Source: Rhodopseudomonas faecalis
GTDB lineage: Bacteria > Pseudomonadota > Alphaproteobacteria > Rhizobiales > Xanthobacteraceae
Direction of reading: 5' to 3'
Assembly (NCBI RefSeq): GCF_003217325.1
Contig: NZ_QJTI01000010.1
Location: forward strand, 62,001-126,000
Length of the DNA: 64,000 nt
Shown: one piece after another, positions 1 through 9,972 of the stretch
Layout of the letters: each line of letters opens with the position of its first letter
Numbering within the stretch: the first letter of the stretch is position 1
The notes under the pieces: model-generated
Told to the model about the DNA's origin: nothing
Database searches by the model: none
What the model saw: only the letters and a program-made list of their open reading frames with translations
Made by a program: the position numbers and the translations under genes

Positions 1-35
1 CGTTCAGATCGCGATCACCTTAAGCCTGCTCGACA

Positions 36-413
36 TTAAGGCTGCTCGACATCGCCATCGGCATCGAGCCAGGTCTTGAAGGCACCCAGATTCTTGACGT
101 TCTTGTAACCGAGTTCGAGCAGCGCCTTGCCGACCAGCGCGGAGCGTCCGCCCGACGCACAATAGGCGACGATGGAGCCGGCGCGATCGAACGCCGCATC
201 ATGCAGCGGCGAGTTCGGATCGGCCCGGAATTCCACCAGACCGCGCGGCACGTTCAGCGCCCCCGGAATCTTGCCCGAGGCAGCCACTTCACCCGGCTCA
301 CGGACGTCGAGAAACAATACGTCCGTTCGTCCAACCAGCTCCTTGGCATCCTGCGGGCTGATCCGCGGCACCACTGCGTCCGCCTCTGCGATCATCGCCT
401 GCACCGTCTTCAT
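36..413 (-). CDS. Rhodanese-like domain protein
   Basis: This 125-residue protein is a single rhodanese (sulfurtransferase) domain. The N-terminal half carries the family strand with DVREPGE near residues 36-42. The loop CASGGRS begins with Cys85, which fits the persulfide-carrying active-site cysteine. There is no signal peptide, so it is probably cytoplasmic. The start is preceded by a strong GGAGGG ribosome site on the minus strand. The family moves sulfane sulfur or detoxifies cyanide, but the substrate cannot be read from sequence. It stands alone at the window edge. The family call is secure and the physiological role is unknown. Confidence 0.9.
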   Translation of the reverse strand: MKTVQAMIAEADAVVPRISPQDAKELVGRTDVLFLDVREPGEVAASGKIPGALNVPRGLVEFRADPNSPLHDAAFDRAGSIVAYCASGGRSALVGKALLELGYKNVKNLGAFKTWLDADGDVEQP

Positions 414-683
414 TCCTATCCCTCCAAATCATTGGCCGCATGTCTGACGATCTAACCACCGACACCTTTCGGTGCAAATCGCGACTGCATCGGCTGATGG
501 TGAATTGAATGACCGATGCTGTGTCAAATCGCATCACGATCGCTGGCGGCCGGGCCTTGGCCTCGTCTGAACCGTCTGCTTGCGACGCACCGGCCGGGCG
601 GCTGCGCCGCAAGGGCTTGAGGAGTAACGGGTGACCGCAAGATGCGCGGTCCGTTCGCGGCAATTCGGTGCGCCGCAGCTCGA

Positions 684-938
684 TCAATGGTCCCGGGGCG
701 GGCGGGTGACGGCCGGTCGGCCGTCCTGGTCCAGGCTCGCTTCCAGGGTGCGCGCGGCGTGAAAATCGTCCAGATGGTGCAGATTGGGCTGCCGGTCCGC
801 CTGTTTAGCGAGCAAATGGTAGAGTCGGCCGATCAGCCGTTGCCGCGATTTGCGCCAGCCGGCGTTCATCACCCGGGCTTTGTTCAGCGCGCGCACGGCA
901 TAAGCGCGGAAATAGTCGCTGGCATCGGACACCGGCAT
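684..938 (-). CDS. Small protein of unknown function (84 aa)
   Basis: I do not recognise this basic 84-residue protein. It starts MPVSDASDYFRAYAVRALNK and has an amphipathic, arginine- and lysine-rich first half suggesting two helices, then a polar tail. There is no membrane segment or signal peptide. An AGGAGG lies only two or three bases before the ATG on the minus strand, close but consistent with translation. A longer plus-strand frame overlaps it, but its composition there is not protein-like. It is probably a real lineage-specific gene of unknown role. Confidence 0.5.
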   Translation of the reverse strand: MPVSDASDYFRAYAVRALNKARVMNAGWRKSRQRLIGRLYHLLAKQADRQPNLHHLDDFHAARTLEASLDQDGRPAVTRPPRDH

Positions 939-1094
939 AGCCTCCTCAAGCCTGATCGCATCCTCCGACCAGACGCTGCTGACATCAAGAGTTCAGCAGC
1001 GCTGCAGTTCCGTGCGTGCAACACCGTTGCGCACAGCGCCTGGAACAACCCCGCTCCGGTTGAATTACTGGTGCACGTGATCGGGAGTGTCATC

Positions 1095-1325
1095 ATGCTG
1101 AAGACTCGTTTCGGGATCGCAGCGCTGATCTATGCGATGATCAATGCGGTGCTATTCGGCGCCGGGCTGATTATCCTGCTGCTGGTGCCGGCATTGGCGA
1201 CCTACGCCATGGAGCTGATTCCGCTGCTGGTGCTCACCAGCTTCGTCGTCGCCATGCCAATCGCCTGGCAATTGGCGCCCGCGCTGCTGGCACGCTACGA
1301 GCGGCGCCGGATGGCGGCATCCTAG
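1095..1325 (+). CDS. Small two-helix membrane protein (76 aa)
   Basis: This short protein starts MLKTRFGIAALIYAMINAVL and holds two hydrophobic stretches, about residues 7-33 and 38-62, ending in a basic RYERRRM tail. It is therefore a small inner-membrane protein with its C-terminus probably in the cytoplasm. The frame stays open far upstream, but the upstream translation is low-complexity and out of character. The ATG at 1095 has GGGAG eight bases before it, which is why I chose it. I do not recognise a family and no neighbour suggests a function. Confidence 0.6.
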   Translation: MLKTRFGIAALIYAMINAVLFGAGLIILLLVPALATYAMELIPLLVLTSFVVAMPIAWQLAPALLARYERRRMAAS

Positions 1326-1476
1326 CGGCGGACGCTCGCCGTCGCTCCGTCATCTGGCGATCACGGCTCAGCAGTAACCTGAAAGGCAAGTTGCGAGCGG
1401 AGCCGAGCGCTGCGCCCGCCTGCACAGCATAACAACGAGAAAGTTCAACATCGCCAAACCCTGGAGGAGAGGATCC

Positions 1477-1656
1477 ATGACTGACTTATCGCAAGAAGAT
1501 ATCGCGCGCCGGGCCCGCGAAATGTGGGAGATCGCCGGTCGTCCGGAAGGGCGCGACGAGGAGTTCTGGTTCAAGGCCGAGGAACAGGTGCTTGGCGAAC
1601 GCGAGACGAGGGAGAAGCTGCAGGCCGATCCCACGACGACCAAGAATAGTCTGTAA
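1477..1656 (+). CDS. DUF2934 family small protein (59 aa)
   Basis: This 59-residue protein contains the signature of DUF2934: an IARRAREMWEIAGRPEGRD helix-turn followed by a WFKAEEQVL helix. GGAGGAGAGG lies just upstream of the ATG. Proteins of this family are common and multicopy in rhizobia and related phototrophs, and their function is not established. It is highly charged and has no membrane segment. It is read on the same strand as the small membrane protein upstream, about 150 bases away, so it probably has its own transcript. Confidence 0.8.
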   Translation: MTDLSQEDIARRAREMWEIAGRPEGRDEEFWFKAEEQVLGERETREKLQADPTTTKNSL

Positions 1657-1706
1657 TTGGGCGCTGCTCGGGAAGCCCCACCCCGGCCTCCGCTTCGCTC
1701 GGCCGA

Positions 1707-1734
1707 CCCTCCCCGCCGCTACGCGGGGGGAGGG
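1707..1734. repeat. GC-rich intergenic hairpin repeat
   Basis: CCCTCCCCGC and a matching GCGGGGGGAGGG arm flank a short CGCTAC loop, with two extra G in the second arm. The surrounding intergenic sequence (about 1660-1780) has no coding signal. Such CTCCCC/GGGGAG palindromes are typical interspersed intergenic repeats of Bradyrhizobium and Rhodopseudomonas. It may also end the transcript of the upstream DUF2934 gene. No poly-T follows. Confidence 0.5.
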
Positions 1735-1782
1735 AGGCACGAATCTCTCTGCCAGCGATGAGTCTCGACGAAATCGAGAGGA

Positions 1783-2109
1783 CTAACCGCCAGGGCCGTT
1801 GCGGTCGATCGCGATCAAGAACACCAGCTGTAGATCATCACACTCGAGTTCGTCGCATTCGGCCTGATCCGGCGCAGTGCCAGCGGCGCGATAGGCGGCC
1901 TTCTCGTTGTCATCGGCGTAGCGGGCGCGCAACTTGGTCTTACCGTCCCAGAGCTGCTCGCCATTTGAGCGCAGCTCTTTCAAGTCACTGAGCAGCCAGC
2001 TCTCGTGGCACATCTCATGCGCTTCCCGCAAATTCTTGGCCTCAAAGGCCAGGACCGGACGCTGCCCCACGTCGATCGTGAAGATCAAAGGCTGTAGTGC
2101 AACGCTCAT
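1783..2109 (-). CDS. Hypothetical protein (108 aa)
   Basis: I do not recognise this protein. It is acidic, 108 residues, with no signal peptide or membrane helix. It contains two cysteines close together in an acidic stretch (AECDELECDDLQL, near residues 84-96), and a final strand FLIAIDRNG. GGAG lies about six bases before the ATG on the minus strand. It is read in the same direction as the VOC-family gene, which ends 40 bases before its start codon, so the two may share a transcript. Function unknown. Confidence 0.65.
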   Translation of the reverse strand: MSVALQPLIFTIDVGQRPVLAFEAKNLREAHEMCHESWLLSDLKELRSNGEQLWDGKTKLRARYADDNEKAAYRAAGTAPDQAECDELECDDLQLVFLIAIDRNGPGG

Positions 2110-2149
2110 TCGTCACTCCAGTGCTGTTGTTGTTCGTATCTGTTGTGGG

Positions 2150-2740
2150 TCACGGCTTGCGCCGCGAGGGCTTGATCACCTTGTCGGTGTTGCGGTCGGT
2201 GTCGTCGAGCGGTGGACCGTCGTCGGCACGTGGCGGCCAATGATGACCGCCTTGCTTGTTCTGAATGCGGCGTTCCTGCTCGGCGCGCTTGCGGTCGTCG
2301 TCAGCAGCAGCCATCGGCGCATCTTTCAGATAATTATCCCACAGCCCGGGAGTGGCGAGTTCGACCAGATGGCCCTCGGGATCGCGGAAATAGATGCTTT
2401 CGCCGCCGCGCGGCCAACTGACCCGGCCTTCGATCGCGATCTGATGCGCGGCGAGCCGTTGTTCCCAGACTGGCAGCTGATCATCGGGGATGGCGAACGC
2501 GACGTGCAGCGGCCCGTGGCCATCATGCGGCGGGATCAGCCCGCCCGGCAACCTCGCTGGTGTGGTCGAGCCGCCGCGCGCGAATACCAGAAAGGCGCTG
2601 TGATTGCCTGCGTCATAGGCCGACATGCGCTGATCATCATGCATCGAGCGTAGCCCGATCAACTCGCCATAGAAGGCGCGGGCACGTTCGAGATCGTCCA
2701 CATAAATCGCGGATTCAAGAATGCCGTTGATCTTGGCCAT
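2150..2740 (-). CDS. VOC (glyoxalase/dioxygenase) family protein
   Basis: A vicinal-oxygen-chelate fold: the N-terminal beta-alpha-beta unit runs ILESAIYVDDLERARAFYGE, and the C-terminal unit ends in SIYFRDPEGHLVELATPG. The latter is the typical motif with a metal-ligand Glu near residue 127. Members include glyoxalases, dioxygenases and fosfomycin-type resistance enzymes; the substrate cannot be assigned. After about residue 135 a charged tail (KRAEQERR, ending PSRRKP) of about 60 residues is unusual for the family and probably disordered. A TTG nine bases upstream keeps the frame open, but the ATG at 2740 is the better start. Confidence 0.85.
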   Translation of the reverse strand: MAKINGILESAIYVDDLERARAFYGELIGLRSMHDDQRMSAYDAGNHSAFLVFARGGSTTPARLPGGLIPPHDGHGPLHVAFAIPDDQLPVWEQRLAAHQIAIEGRVSWPRGGESIYFRDPEGHLVELATPGLWDNYLKDAPMAAADDDRKRAEQERRIQNKQGGHHWPPRADDGPPLDDTDRNTDKVIKPSRRKP

Positions 2741-2796
2741 GACGCACAATCCTCGCCCGGGTTAACGAGGCAGCGCTCGCTCCGTTCCTCGCAGCG

Positions 2797-4647
<1,851 letters not shown>

Positions 4648-4702
4648 GACCTGACTATCCCAAAGGCTGCGTGACGATCCGTGAGGTGGAGGTTGTGCGG
4701 AA

Positions 4703-6994
4703 GTGGTGAGCGCGTCGGAACAAACGGCTGGCCGTCACATCGGTTCCGGCGTGAGGCGACTGCGAACGCTGAACTTTTTCGCCAGTTCCGGGTTGATGGC
4801 AGTTGGAATGAAAAAGGGGGCTCTTTCCGTGGACCAAATTGCTCGTGTGATCGGCAGCGTGCCCGCGAATGCGCCGGCGATCCTGCGCCATCGCGTGCTC
4901 GAGGGCCGGCCATTTCCGCTCGGCGCCACCTGGGATGGGCTCGGCGTCAATTTCGCGCTGTTTTCTGCGCACGCCACCAAGGTCGAGCTGTGCCTGTTCG
5001 AGAGTGGCGGCAGCCGCGAGATCGAGCGCATCGAGCTGCCGGAATACACCGATGAGGTCTGGCACGGTTATCTGCCCGATGCGCGGCCGGGTCAGATCTA
5101 TGGCTACCGCGTGCATGGCCCCTACGCGCCAACCGAAGGCCACCGCTTCAACCCCAACAAGCTGCTGCTCGATCCCTACGCCCGCCAGATTGTCGGCGAG
5201 CTGCAATGGGACCCGGCACTGTTCGGCTACACGATCGGCTCGCCCGACGCCGATCTGTCATTCGACGAGCGCGACAGCGCGCCGTTCATGCCGAAAAGCC
5301 GGGTGATCGACCCGGCTTTTACCTGGGGTGAGGAGCGCCGCCCCAACGTGCCTTGGGAGCGCACCGTGCTCTATGAGGCCCATGTGCGCGGCTACACCAT
5401 GCGCCATCCGGCGGTGCCGGAAGTGCTGCGCGGCTCTTTTGCCGGCATGATGTATCATCAGGTGATCGATTACATCCGCGATCTCGGCATCACCGCGGTT
5501 GAGCTATTGCCGATCCATGCCTTCATCGACGATAGCTATCTGGTCGACAAGGGCATGCGCAATTACTGGGGCTACAACACGATCGGCTTTTTTGCCCCGC
5601 AGGCGCGCTATCTGTCCGGCCCCTCGGTCAATGAATTCAAGGAAATGGTCTCGCAATTCCACCGGGTTGGAATCGAGATCATTTTGGACGTGGTCTATAA
5701 CCACACCGCCGAGGGCAATGAGCTTGGCCCGACGCTATCGTTCAAGGGCATCGACAACGCCTCGTACTACCGGCTGGCGCCGGACCGGCGCTATTACATC
5801 AACGACACCGGCACCGGCAACACGGTGAATCTGTCCCACCAGCGGGTGTTGCAGATGGTCGCCGACAGCCTGCGCTATTGGGCGCAGGATATGCGGGTCG
5901 ATGGCTTCCGCTTCGACCTCGCCACCATTCTGGCGCGCGAGCCCTATGGCTTTGATGAGGGCGGCGGCTTCCTCGATGCCTGCCGCCAGGACCCGGTACT
6001 GAGCCAGGTCAAGCTGATCGCCGAGCCCTGGGATTGCGGGCCGGGCGGCTATCAGGTCGGCCGGTTCTCGCCGGGCTGGGCGGAGTGGAATGATCGCTTT
6101 CGCGACACGGTGCGGGCGTTCTGGAAGGGCGACGAGGGCAAGCTCGCCGAATTCGCGACGCGGCTGTCGGCTTCGCCCGATCTGTTCAACAAGCGCGGTC
6201 GCAAGCCGTGGTCGTCGGTGAATTTTGTCACCGCCCATGACGGCTTCACGCTCAACGACCTCGTCTCCTACAATGACAAGCACAACGAGGCCAATGGCGA
6301 GGACAATCGCGACGGCCACTCCCATAATCTGTCGTGGAACCATGGCGTCGAGGGGCCGACCGACGACCGCGCCATCGTTGATCTGCGCTTCCGGCAGATG
6401 CGCAACCTGCTCGCCACCACGCTGCTGTCGCGCGGTACGCCGATGATCCTGGCCGGTGATGAGTTCGCCCGGACCCAGCAGGGCAATAATAACGCCTACG
6501 CGCAAGACAACGAGATCAGTTGGCTGAACTGGGACGCGATCGATGATGACGGCCGCGCGCTGATCGACTTCACCCGCAAGCTGATCCAGACCCGGCAACG
6601 TCAACCGCTGTTTCATCGCGGCCGGTTTCTCACCGGCGCATTCAATGAGGAATTGGGGATCAAGGATGTGACCTGGGTCGATCCGGCCGGGTCGGAAATG
6701 ACGCCTGATCAGTGGAACGACGGCAATGCCCGCTGCGTCGGCATGTTGCTGGATGGGCGGGCGCAGGTCACCGGCATCCGGCGCAAGGGCTCGGACAACA
6801 CGCTGTTTATGATGTTCAACGCCCACCATGACACGGTGCGCTTCGTGTTTCCCGATGTGCCGCGCTGCCGGGTCTGGGAATGCCTGATCGATACCAACCG
6901 GCCGGGCGAAAACCGGATACCGCTGGCGCGAAAGGGCGCTCACTACGACATGGCGGGCCGCTCGCTGTCACTGTGGGAAGCGCGGCAATCTTGA
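4703..6994 (+). CDS. glgX: Glycogen debranching enzyme GlgX
   Basis: GlgX hydrolyses alpha-1,6 branch points of glycogen trimmed by phosphorylase. The protein has a CBM48-type sandwich (RPFPLGATWDGLGVNFALFS) followed by a GH13 barrel with DVVYNHTAEGNE near residue 330, VDGFRFDLA with the nucleophile near 406, LIAEPWD near 440 and TAHDGFTLND near 512. The GTG at 4703 gives 763 residues, about 30-60 more than usual. ATG codons at 4796 and 4808 would give more typical proteins, but neither has a clear ribosome site, so the true start is uncertain. With treZ and pgm nearby it suggests glycogen-to-trehalose turnover. Confidence 0.95.
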   Translation: MVSASEQTAGRHIGSGVRRLRTLNFFASSGLMAVGMKKGALSVDQIARVIGSVPANAPAILRHRVLEGRPFPLGATWDGLGVNFALFSAHATKVELCLFESGGSREIERIELPEYTDEVWHGYLPDARPGQIYGYRVHGPYAPTEGHRFNPNKLLLDPYARQIVGELQWDPALFGYTIGSPDADLSFDERDSAPFMPKSRVIDPAFTWGEERRPNVPWERTVLYEAHVRGYTMRHPAVPEVLRGSFAGMMYHQVIDYIRDLGITAVELLPIHAFIDDSYLVDKGMRNYWGYNTIGFFAPQARYLSGPSVNEFKEMVSQFHRVGIEIILDVVYNHTAEGNELGPTLSFKGIDNASYYRLAPDRRYYINDTGTGNTVNLSHQRVLQMVADSLRYWAQDMRVDGFRFDLATILAREPYGFDEGGGFLDACRQDPVLSQVKLIAEPWDCGPGGYQVGRFSPGWAEWNDRFRDTVRAFWKGDEGKLAEFATRLSASPDLFNKRGRKPWSSVNFVTAHDGFTLNDLVSYNDKHNEANGEDNRDGHSHNLSWNHGVEGPTDDRAIVDLRFRQMRNLLATTLLSRGTPMILAGDEFARTQQGNNNAYAQDNEISWLNWDAIDDDGRALIDFTRKLIQTRQRQPLFHRGRFLTGAFNEELGIKDVTWVDPAGSEMTPDQWNDGNARCVGMLLDGRAQVTGIRRKGSDNTLFMMFNAHHDTVRFVFPDVPRCRVWECLIDTNRPGENRIPLARKGAHYDMAGRSLSLWEARQS

Positions 6995-7116
6995 CTGCCG
7001 CGCGGACTAGGTGCGCTTGATGCCCTTCCGCCCTGGGATGATCCACAGGAAGCTCGCAACGAGCGGGAACAATAGCGGCATCAAGCACTTGGTTAAGCTT
7101 GAACGAGGTTGATCAG

Positions 7117-7491
7117 ATGTCGGGATTGGCGCACCCGCGGCCAGTAATCTTGGTAGTCGAGGACGAGCCCTTGCTGCGAATGCACGCCGTCGACATGATC
7201 GAGTCGGCGGGTTTTGTCGTACTGGAAGCCGCCAATGCCGACCAGGCGATCGCGATCCTGGAAAGCCGCAACGACATCCGCGTGGTGTTTACCGACATCC
7301 AGATGCCGGGCTCGATGGACGGCCTAAAACTGGCCCAGGCGGTCCGCGGCCGGTGGCCGCCGATCGAGATCATTACCACCTCCGGCCATGTCCATATCAA
7401 CGAGCCGGACCTGCCGGTACGCGCCCGGTTTGTACCGAAACCGTACAGCGCGGCGCAGATTGAAAGCACGCTGGCCGAACTGACACGCTGA
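7117..7491 (+). CDS. Single-domain response regulator
   Basis: A stand-alone receiver domain of 124 residues with no output domain. Acidic residues at the start of the domain (VVEDEP), the phospho-acceptor Asp in VFTDIQMPG, the conserved Thr/Ser in ITTSGH and the Lys in FVPKPY are all present. It would act by passing phosphate or by protein contact rather than by binding DNA. The ATG at 7117 is preceded by GAGG; a TTG 18 bases upstream is the weaker alternative. No histidine kinase lies beside it. RPKPY-type receivers like this one are abundant in rhizobia and relatives. Confidence 0.9.
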   Translation: MSGLAHPRPVILVVEDEPLLRMHAVDMIESAGFVVLEAANADQAIAILESRNDIRVVFTDIQMPGSMDGLKLAQAVRGRWPPIEIITTSGHVHINEPDLPVRARFVPKPYSAAQIESTLAELTR

Positions 7492-7600
7492 GCGGACAAC
7501 CGCGGTAAACATACCTACGAGTCCGTCAACACAGGGCGTGCAAAACCCTGTGGTTTCGCGCTATCAATTGGTGTCTCAACATCGCAGGCCAGTTGCGCGG

Positions 7601-8440
7601 ATGACGATAAAGAAGAAACTCTTTGTGCTGCTGGGGATCTTGGTGCTCGCGACCGCGCAGTACTACCTGGCAAGTAAGTTCGCTATCCGGCACGAAACCG
7701 TGTCCTGGCTTGATGCGTCTCGCAACCGCGAGGTGGTGGTGGCGCTGGCAGTGCGGCGTGACGTCGAGATGAAAGCCATTGCCGGCATCCAGAAATTGCC
7801 GGTGGCGATCGTCAGCCATGGCAACACCGTGCGCAACACGGAATATTCTTTCATCGCCAACGTGCTGGCGGCGCGCGGCTATCTGGTCGCCAGCATCCAG
7901 CATGATCTGCCGTCCGACGTGCCGCTGATGACCAAGCCGGGTTCGCTCTATGTCGGCCGGCTCGGCGTCTATGAGCGCGGCTTGAAGAATATTTTCTTCG
8001 CGCTCGGCAATCTGAAGAAACTGATGCCCGACGCCGACTACGACCACCTGACCTTGGTCGGTCATTCCAATGGCGGCGACATCTCGATGTTTTTTGCACA
8101 GCAGCATCCGGAAATGGTGCGCCGCGTCGTCACCCTGGACAATCTGCGCGTGCCGTTCGTGACCTCCGGCGCGGCGCGCATCCTGTCGTTCCGCTCCAAC
8201 GATCCGCGCTTCAAGACCGATCCCGGCGTGCTGCCTGACGACCAGACCGCCAAGGAAGCCGGCATCGATATCGTGCCGACCGACTTCCAGCACACCGACA
8301 TGAGCGACCGCGGTCCGGACGAGGTCAAGGAGAAGATCCAAAGTACGCTCGATCAGTTCCTCAGCAAGGAAGAGGCGAGCAACCTCGCGCCGGTGGTGCC
8401 GCGCAAGCCGGTGATCGATCCGCGCGCCATGGGTCCGTAG
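7601..8440 (+). CDS. Exported alpha/beta hydrolase
   Basis: An alpha/beta hydrolase of 279 residues from the ATG at 7601. The N-terminus MTIKKKLFVLLGILVLATAQ is a signal peptide or membrane anchor, so the enzyme probably works in the periplasm. The VSHGN oxyanion region and the nucleophile elbow GHSNGG are clear; a C-terminal HTDM histidine fits the catalytic base. The substrate is unknown; platelet-activating-factor acetylhydrolase-like esterases have a similar layout. The frame is open to 7538, but that extension places residues before the signal peptide and lacks a ribosome site. Confidence 0.8.
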   Translation: MTIKKKLFVLLGILVLATAQYYLASKFAIRHETVSWLDASRNREVVVALAVRRDVEMKAIAGIQKLPVAIVSHGNTVRNTEYSFIANVLAARGYLVASIQHDLPSDVPLMTKPGSLYVGRLGVYERGLKNIFFALGNLKKLMPDADYDHLTLVGHSNGGDISMFFAQQHPEMVRRVVTLDNLRVPFVTSGAARILSFRSNDPRFKTDPGVLPDDQTAKEAGIDIVPTDFQHTDMSDRGPDEVKEKIQSTLDQFLSKEEASNLAPVVPRKPVIDPRAMGP

Positions 8441-8527
8441 TCGGCGCCAGGAACCCGTTCGCCGGATCGGTTCGCCGAGGAACGAAATCGCGCACCATGT
8501 TTTCCACTCCTCAAAGGAGTGGCGCGT

Positions 8528-8746
8528 ATGCTGGCTTCCAATTCGCTCGCCGCCGGGTTTGCGGTGGTCGACGAGGCCTATGACATCGCCTTCGATTATC
8601 TGCGGCTTGCGGGTGCTATTCCGCCGATGTTCGGTGCCCATGAGCAACTGCTCGATGTGGTGGTCGATCTGTATTGCCGCGGCGAACGCAACAAGATCCG
8701 GATCGCCAACAAGGCGATCAAGGCGTTCCAGAATAGTCATCCCTGA
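8528..8746 (+). CDS. Small hypothetical protein (72 aa)
   Basis: An unrecognised 72-residue protein, MLASNSLAAGFAVVDEAYDI at the start and KIRIANKAIKAFQN near the end. It looks largely helical and soluble. AGGAG sits eight bases before the ATG at 8528, better placed than for the in-frame GTG nine bases upstream. It lies between the hydrolase and the short-chain dehydrogenase on the same strand, 63 bases before the latter, so co-transcription with the dehydrogenase is possible. No function is suggested. Confidence 0.6.
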   Translation: MLASNSLAAGFAVVDEAYDIAFDYLRLAGAIPPMFGAHEQLLDVVVDLYCRGERNKIRIANKAIKAFQNSHP

Positions 8747-8809
8747 TCAGTGACGACGACCGCGCCGAGCCCCGGTGATTTGTCCGGGCGCTGTGGCCAT
8801 GGAGGAACC

Positions 8810-9667
8810 ATGCTTGATTTTCCAAAGCCGCCCTTTACCTCGCCGCCGCAACCGATGCCCGGCAGCACCGCGGCGATGCAGCCGCGGCCTGATCATGGCG
8901 AGCACAGCTATCAAGGCTCCGGTCGGCTGCAGGGCTTGCGCGCGGTGATCACCGGCGGCGATAGCGGCATCGGCCGCGCGGTCGCGATCGCTTATGCGCG
9001 CGAGGGCGCCGATGTGCTGATCTCCTATCTCAACGAACATGACGACGCGCAGGAAGTGAAAGCGTTGATCGAGCACGAAGGCCGGCGTGCAGAGCTGGTG
9101 CCGGGCGATCTGCAGGACCCGGCGCAGTGCCGGCGGGTGATCGATCACGCAGTGCAGGCATTCGGCGGCATCGACATTCTGGTCAACAATGCCGCGCACC
9201 AAGCCTCGTTCAAGGACATCGCAGACATTTCCGACGAGGAGTGGGAGCTGACCTTCAAGGTCAACATCCACGCGATGTTCTATCTGACCAAGGCGGCGGT
9301 GCCGCATATCAAGCCGGGCGGCTCGATCATCAACACAGCCTCGGTCAATTCCGACAATCCGAACCCGACGCTGTTGGCCTATGCCACCACCAAGGGTGCA
9401 ATCCAGAATTTCACCGGCGGCTTGGCGCAGATGCTGGCGGAGCGCGGCATTCGCGTCAACGCGGTCGCGCCCGGGCCGATCTGGACGCCGCTGATCCCCT
9501 CGACCATGCCGCAGCAGGCGGTGGCTGAATTCGGCAAACAGACGCCGATGCAGCGCCCGGGACAGCCGGCCGAGCTCGCCACCGCCTATGTGATGCTGGC
9601 CGATCCGCTGTCGAGTTATGTCTCCGGTGCCACCATCGCTGTCACCGGCGGCCGGCCGTTCATCTAG
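8810..9667 (+). CDS. Short-chain dehydrogenase/reductase
   Basis: A 285-residue SDR of the long-N-terminus type (YghA/general-stress-like). After about 45 lead residues comes the NAD(P)-binding ITGGDSGIGRA, then NNAA, a serine strand (INTASVNS) and the catalytic YATTK with Tyr and Lys. The C-terminus ends SGATIAVTGGRPFI, normal for the family. GGAGG at 8801-8805 fixes the ATG at 8810. Relatives reduce aldehydes or ketones, or are stress-induced with unknown substrates. A strong hairpin follows the stop codon. Confidence 0.9.
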   Translation: MLDFPKPPFTSPPQPMPGSTAAMQPRPDHGEHSYQGSGRLQGLRAVITGGDSGIGRAVAIAYAREGADVLISYLNEHDDAQEVKALIEHEGRRAELVPGDLQDPAQCRRVIDHAVQAFGGIDILVNNAAHQASFKDIADISDEEWELTFKVNIHAMFYLTKAAVPHIKPGGSIINTASVNSDNPNPTLLAYATTKGAIQNFTGGLAQMLAERGIRVNAVAPGPIWTPLIPSTMPQQAVAEFGKQTPMQRPGQPAELATAYVMLADPLSSYVSGATIAVTGGRPFI

Positions 9668-9674
9668 CTGGAAA

Positions 9675-9701
9675 CGCTGCGATGTTGATGGCATCGCAGC
9701 G
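9675..9701 (+). terminator. Hairpin after the short-chain dehydrogenase
   Basis: A perfect 10-base stem, CGCTGCGATG (9675-9684) with CATCGCAGCG (9692-9701), encloses a 7-base loop just after the stop codon. There is no T run behind it, so termination may be Rho-assisted, or the hairpin may protect the 3' end. The rest of the gap up to pgm (to 9972) shows no gene. Confidence 0.6.
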
Positions 9702-9972
9702 CCGCTTCTCCCCAGGACAAAACTGCCGGCTCTTGACGGCCGCGCGGCACGCGCCTAGCGAGCCGCCAGCATAGGCGTGTCGTCGGCTGCCAATGGTTCC
9801 AACAGCTTGGGCAGCGGCCGTGGTCGGCGCGCGGCCGCCGGTCTGTGGGGCCGCCGGCGGGCCAGACCTTGGTCGCAGGCGAGGGAAATTCAAATCTGCT
9901 CGTCGGCGTGGCATGTTGCGGTCGGCCGGAGGCCATGGGCCGCGGTGATTCTGATTGATTCAGGAGTGGGGA

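Noticed and set aside
642-1094. Long upstream extension of the frame leading into the 76-residue membrane protein.
   Set aside because: The translation is low-complexity and unlike a protein, and the minus strand there carries a better candidate. The start at 1095 has its own ribosome site.
7007-7081. A 24-codon leftward frame between glgX and the response regulator, reading like a tiny membrane peptide (MPLLFPLVASFLWIIPGRKG).
   Set aside because: It is very short, has no convincing ribosome site, and no context supports it. It could be real but I cannot defend it.
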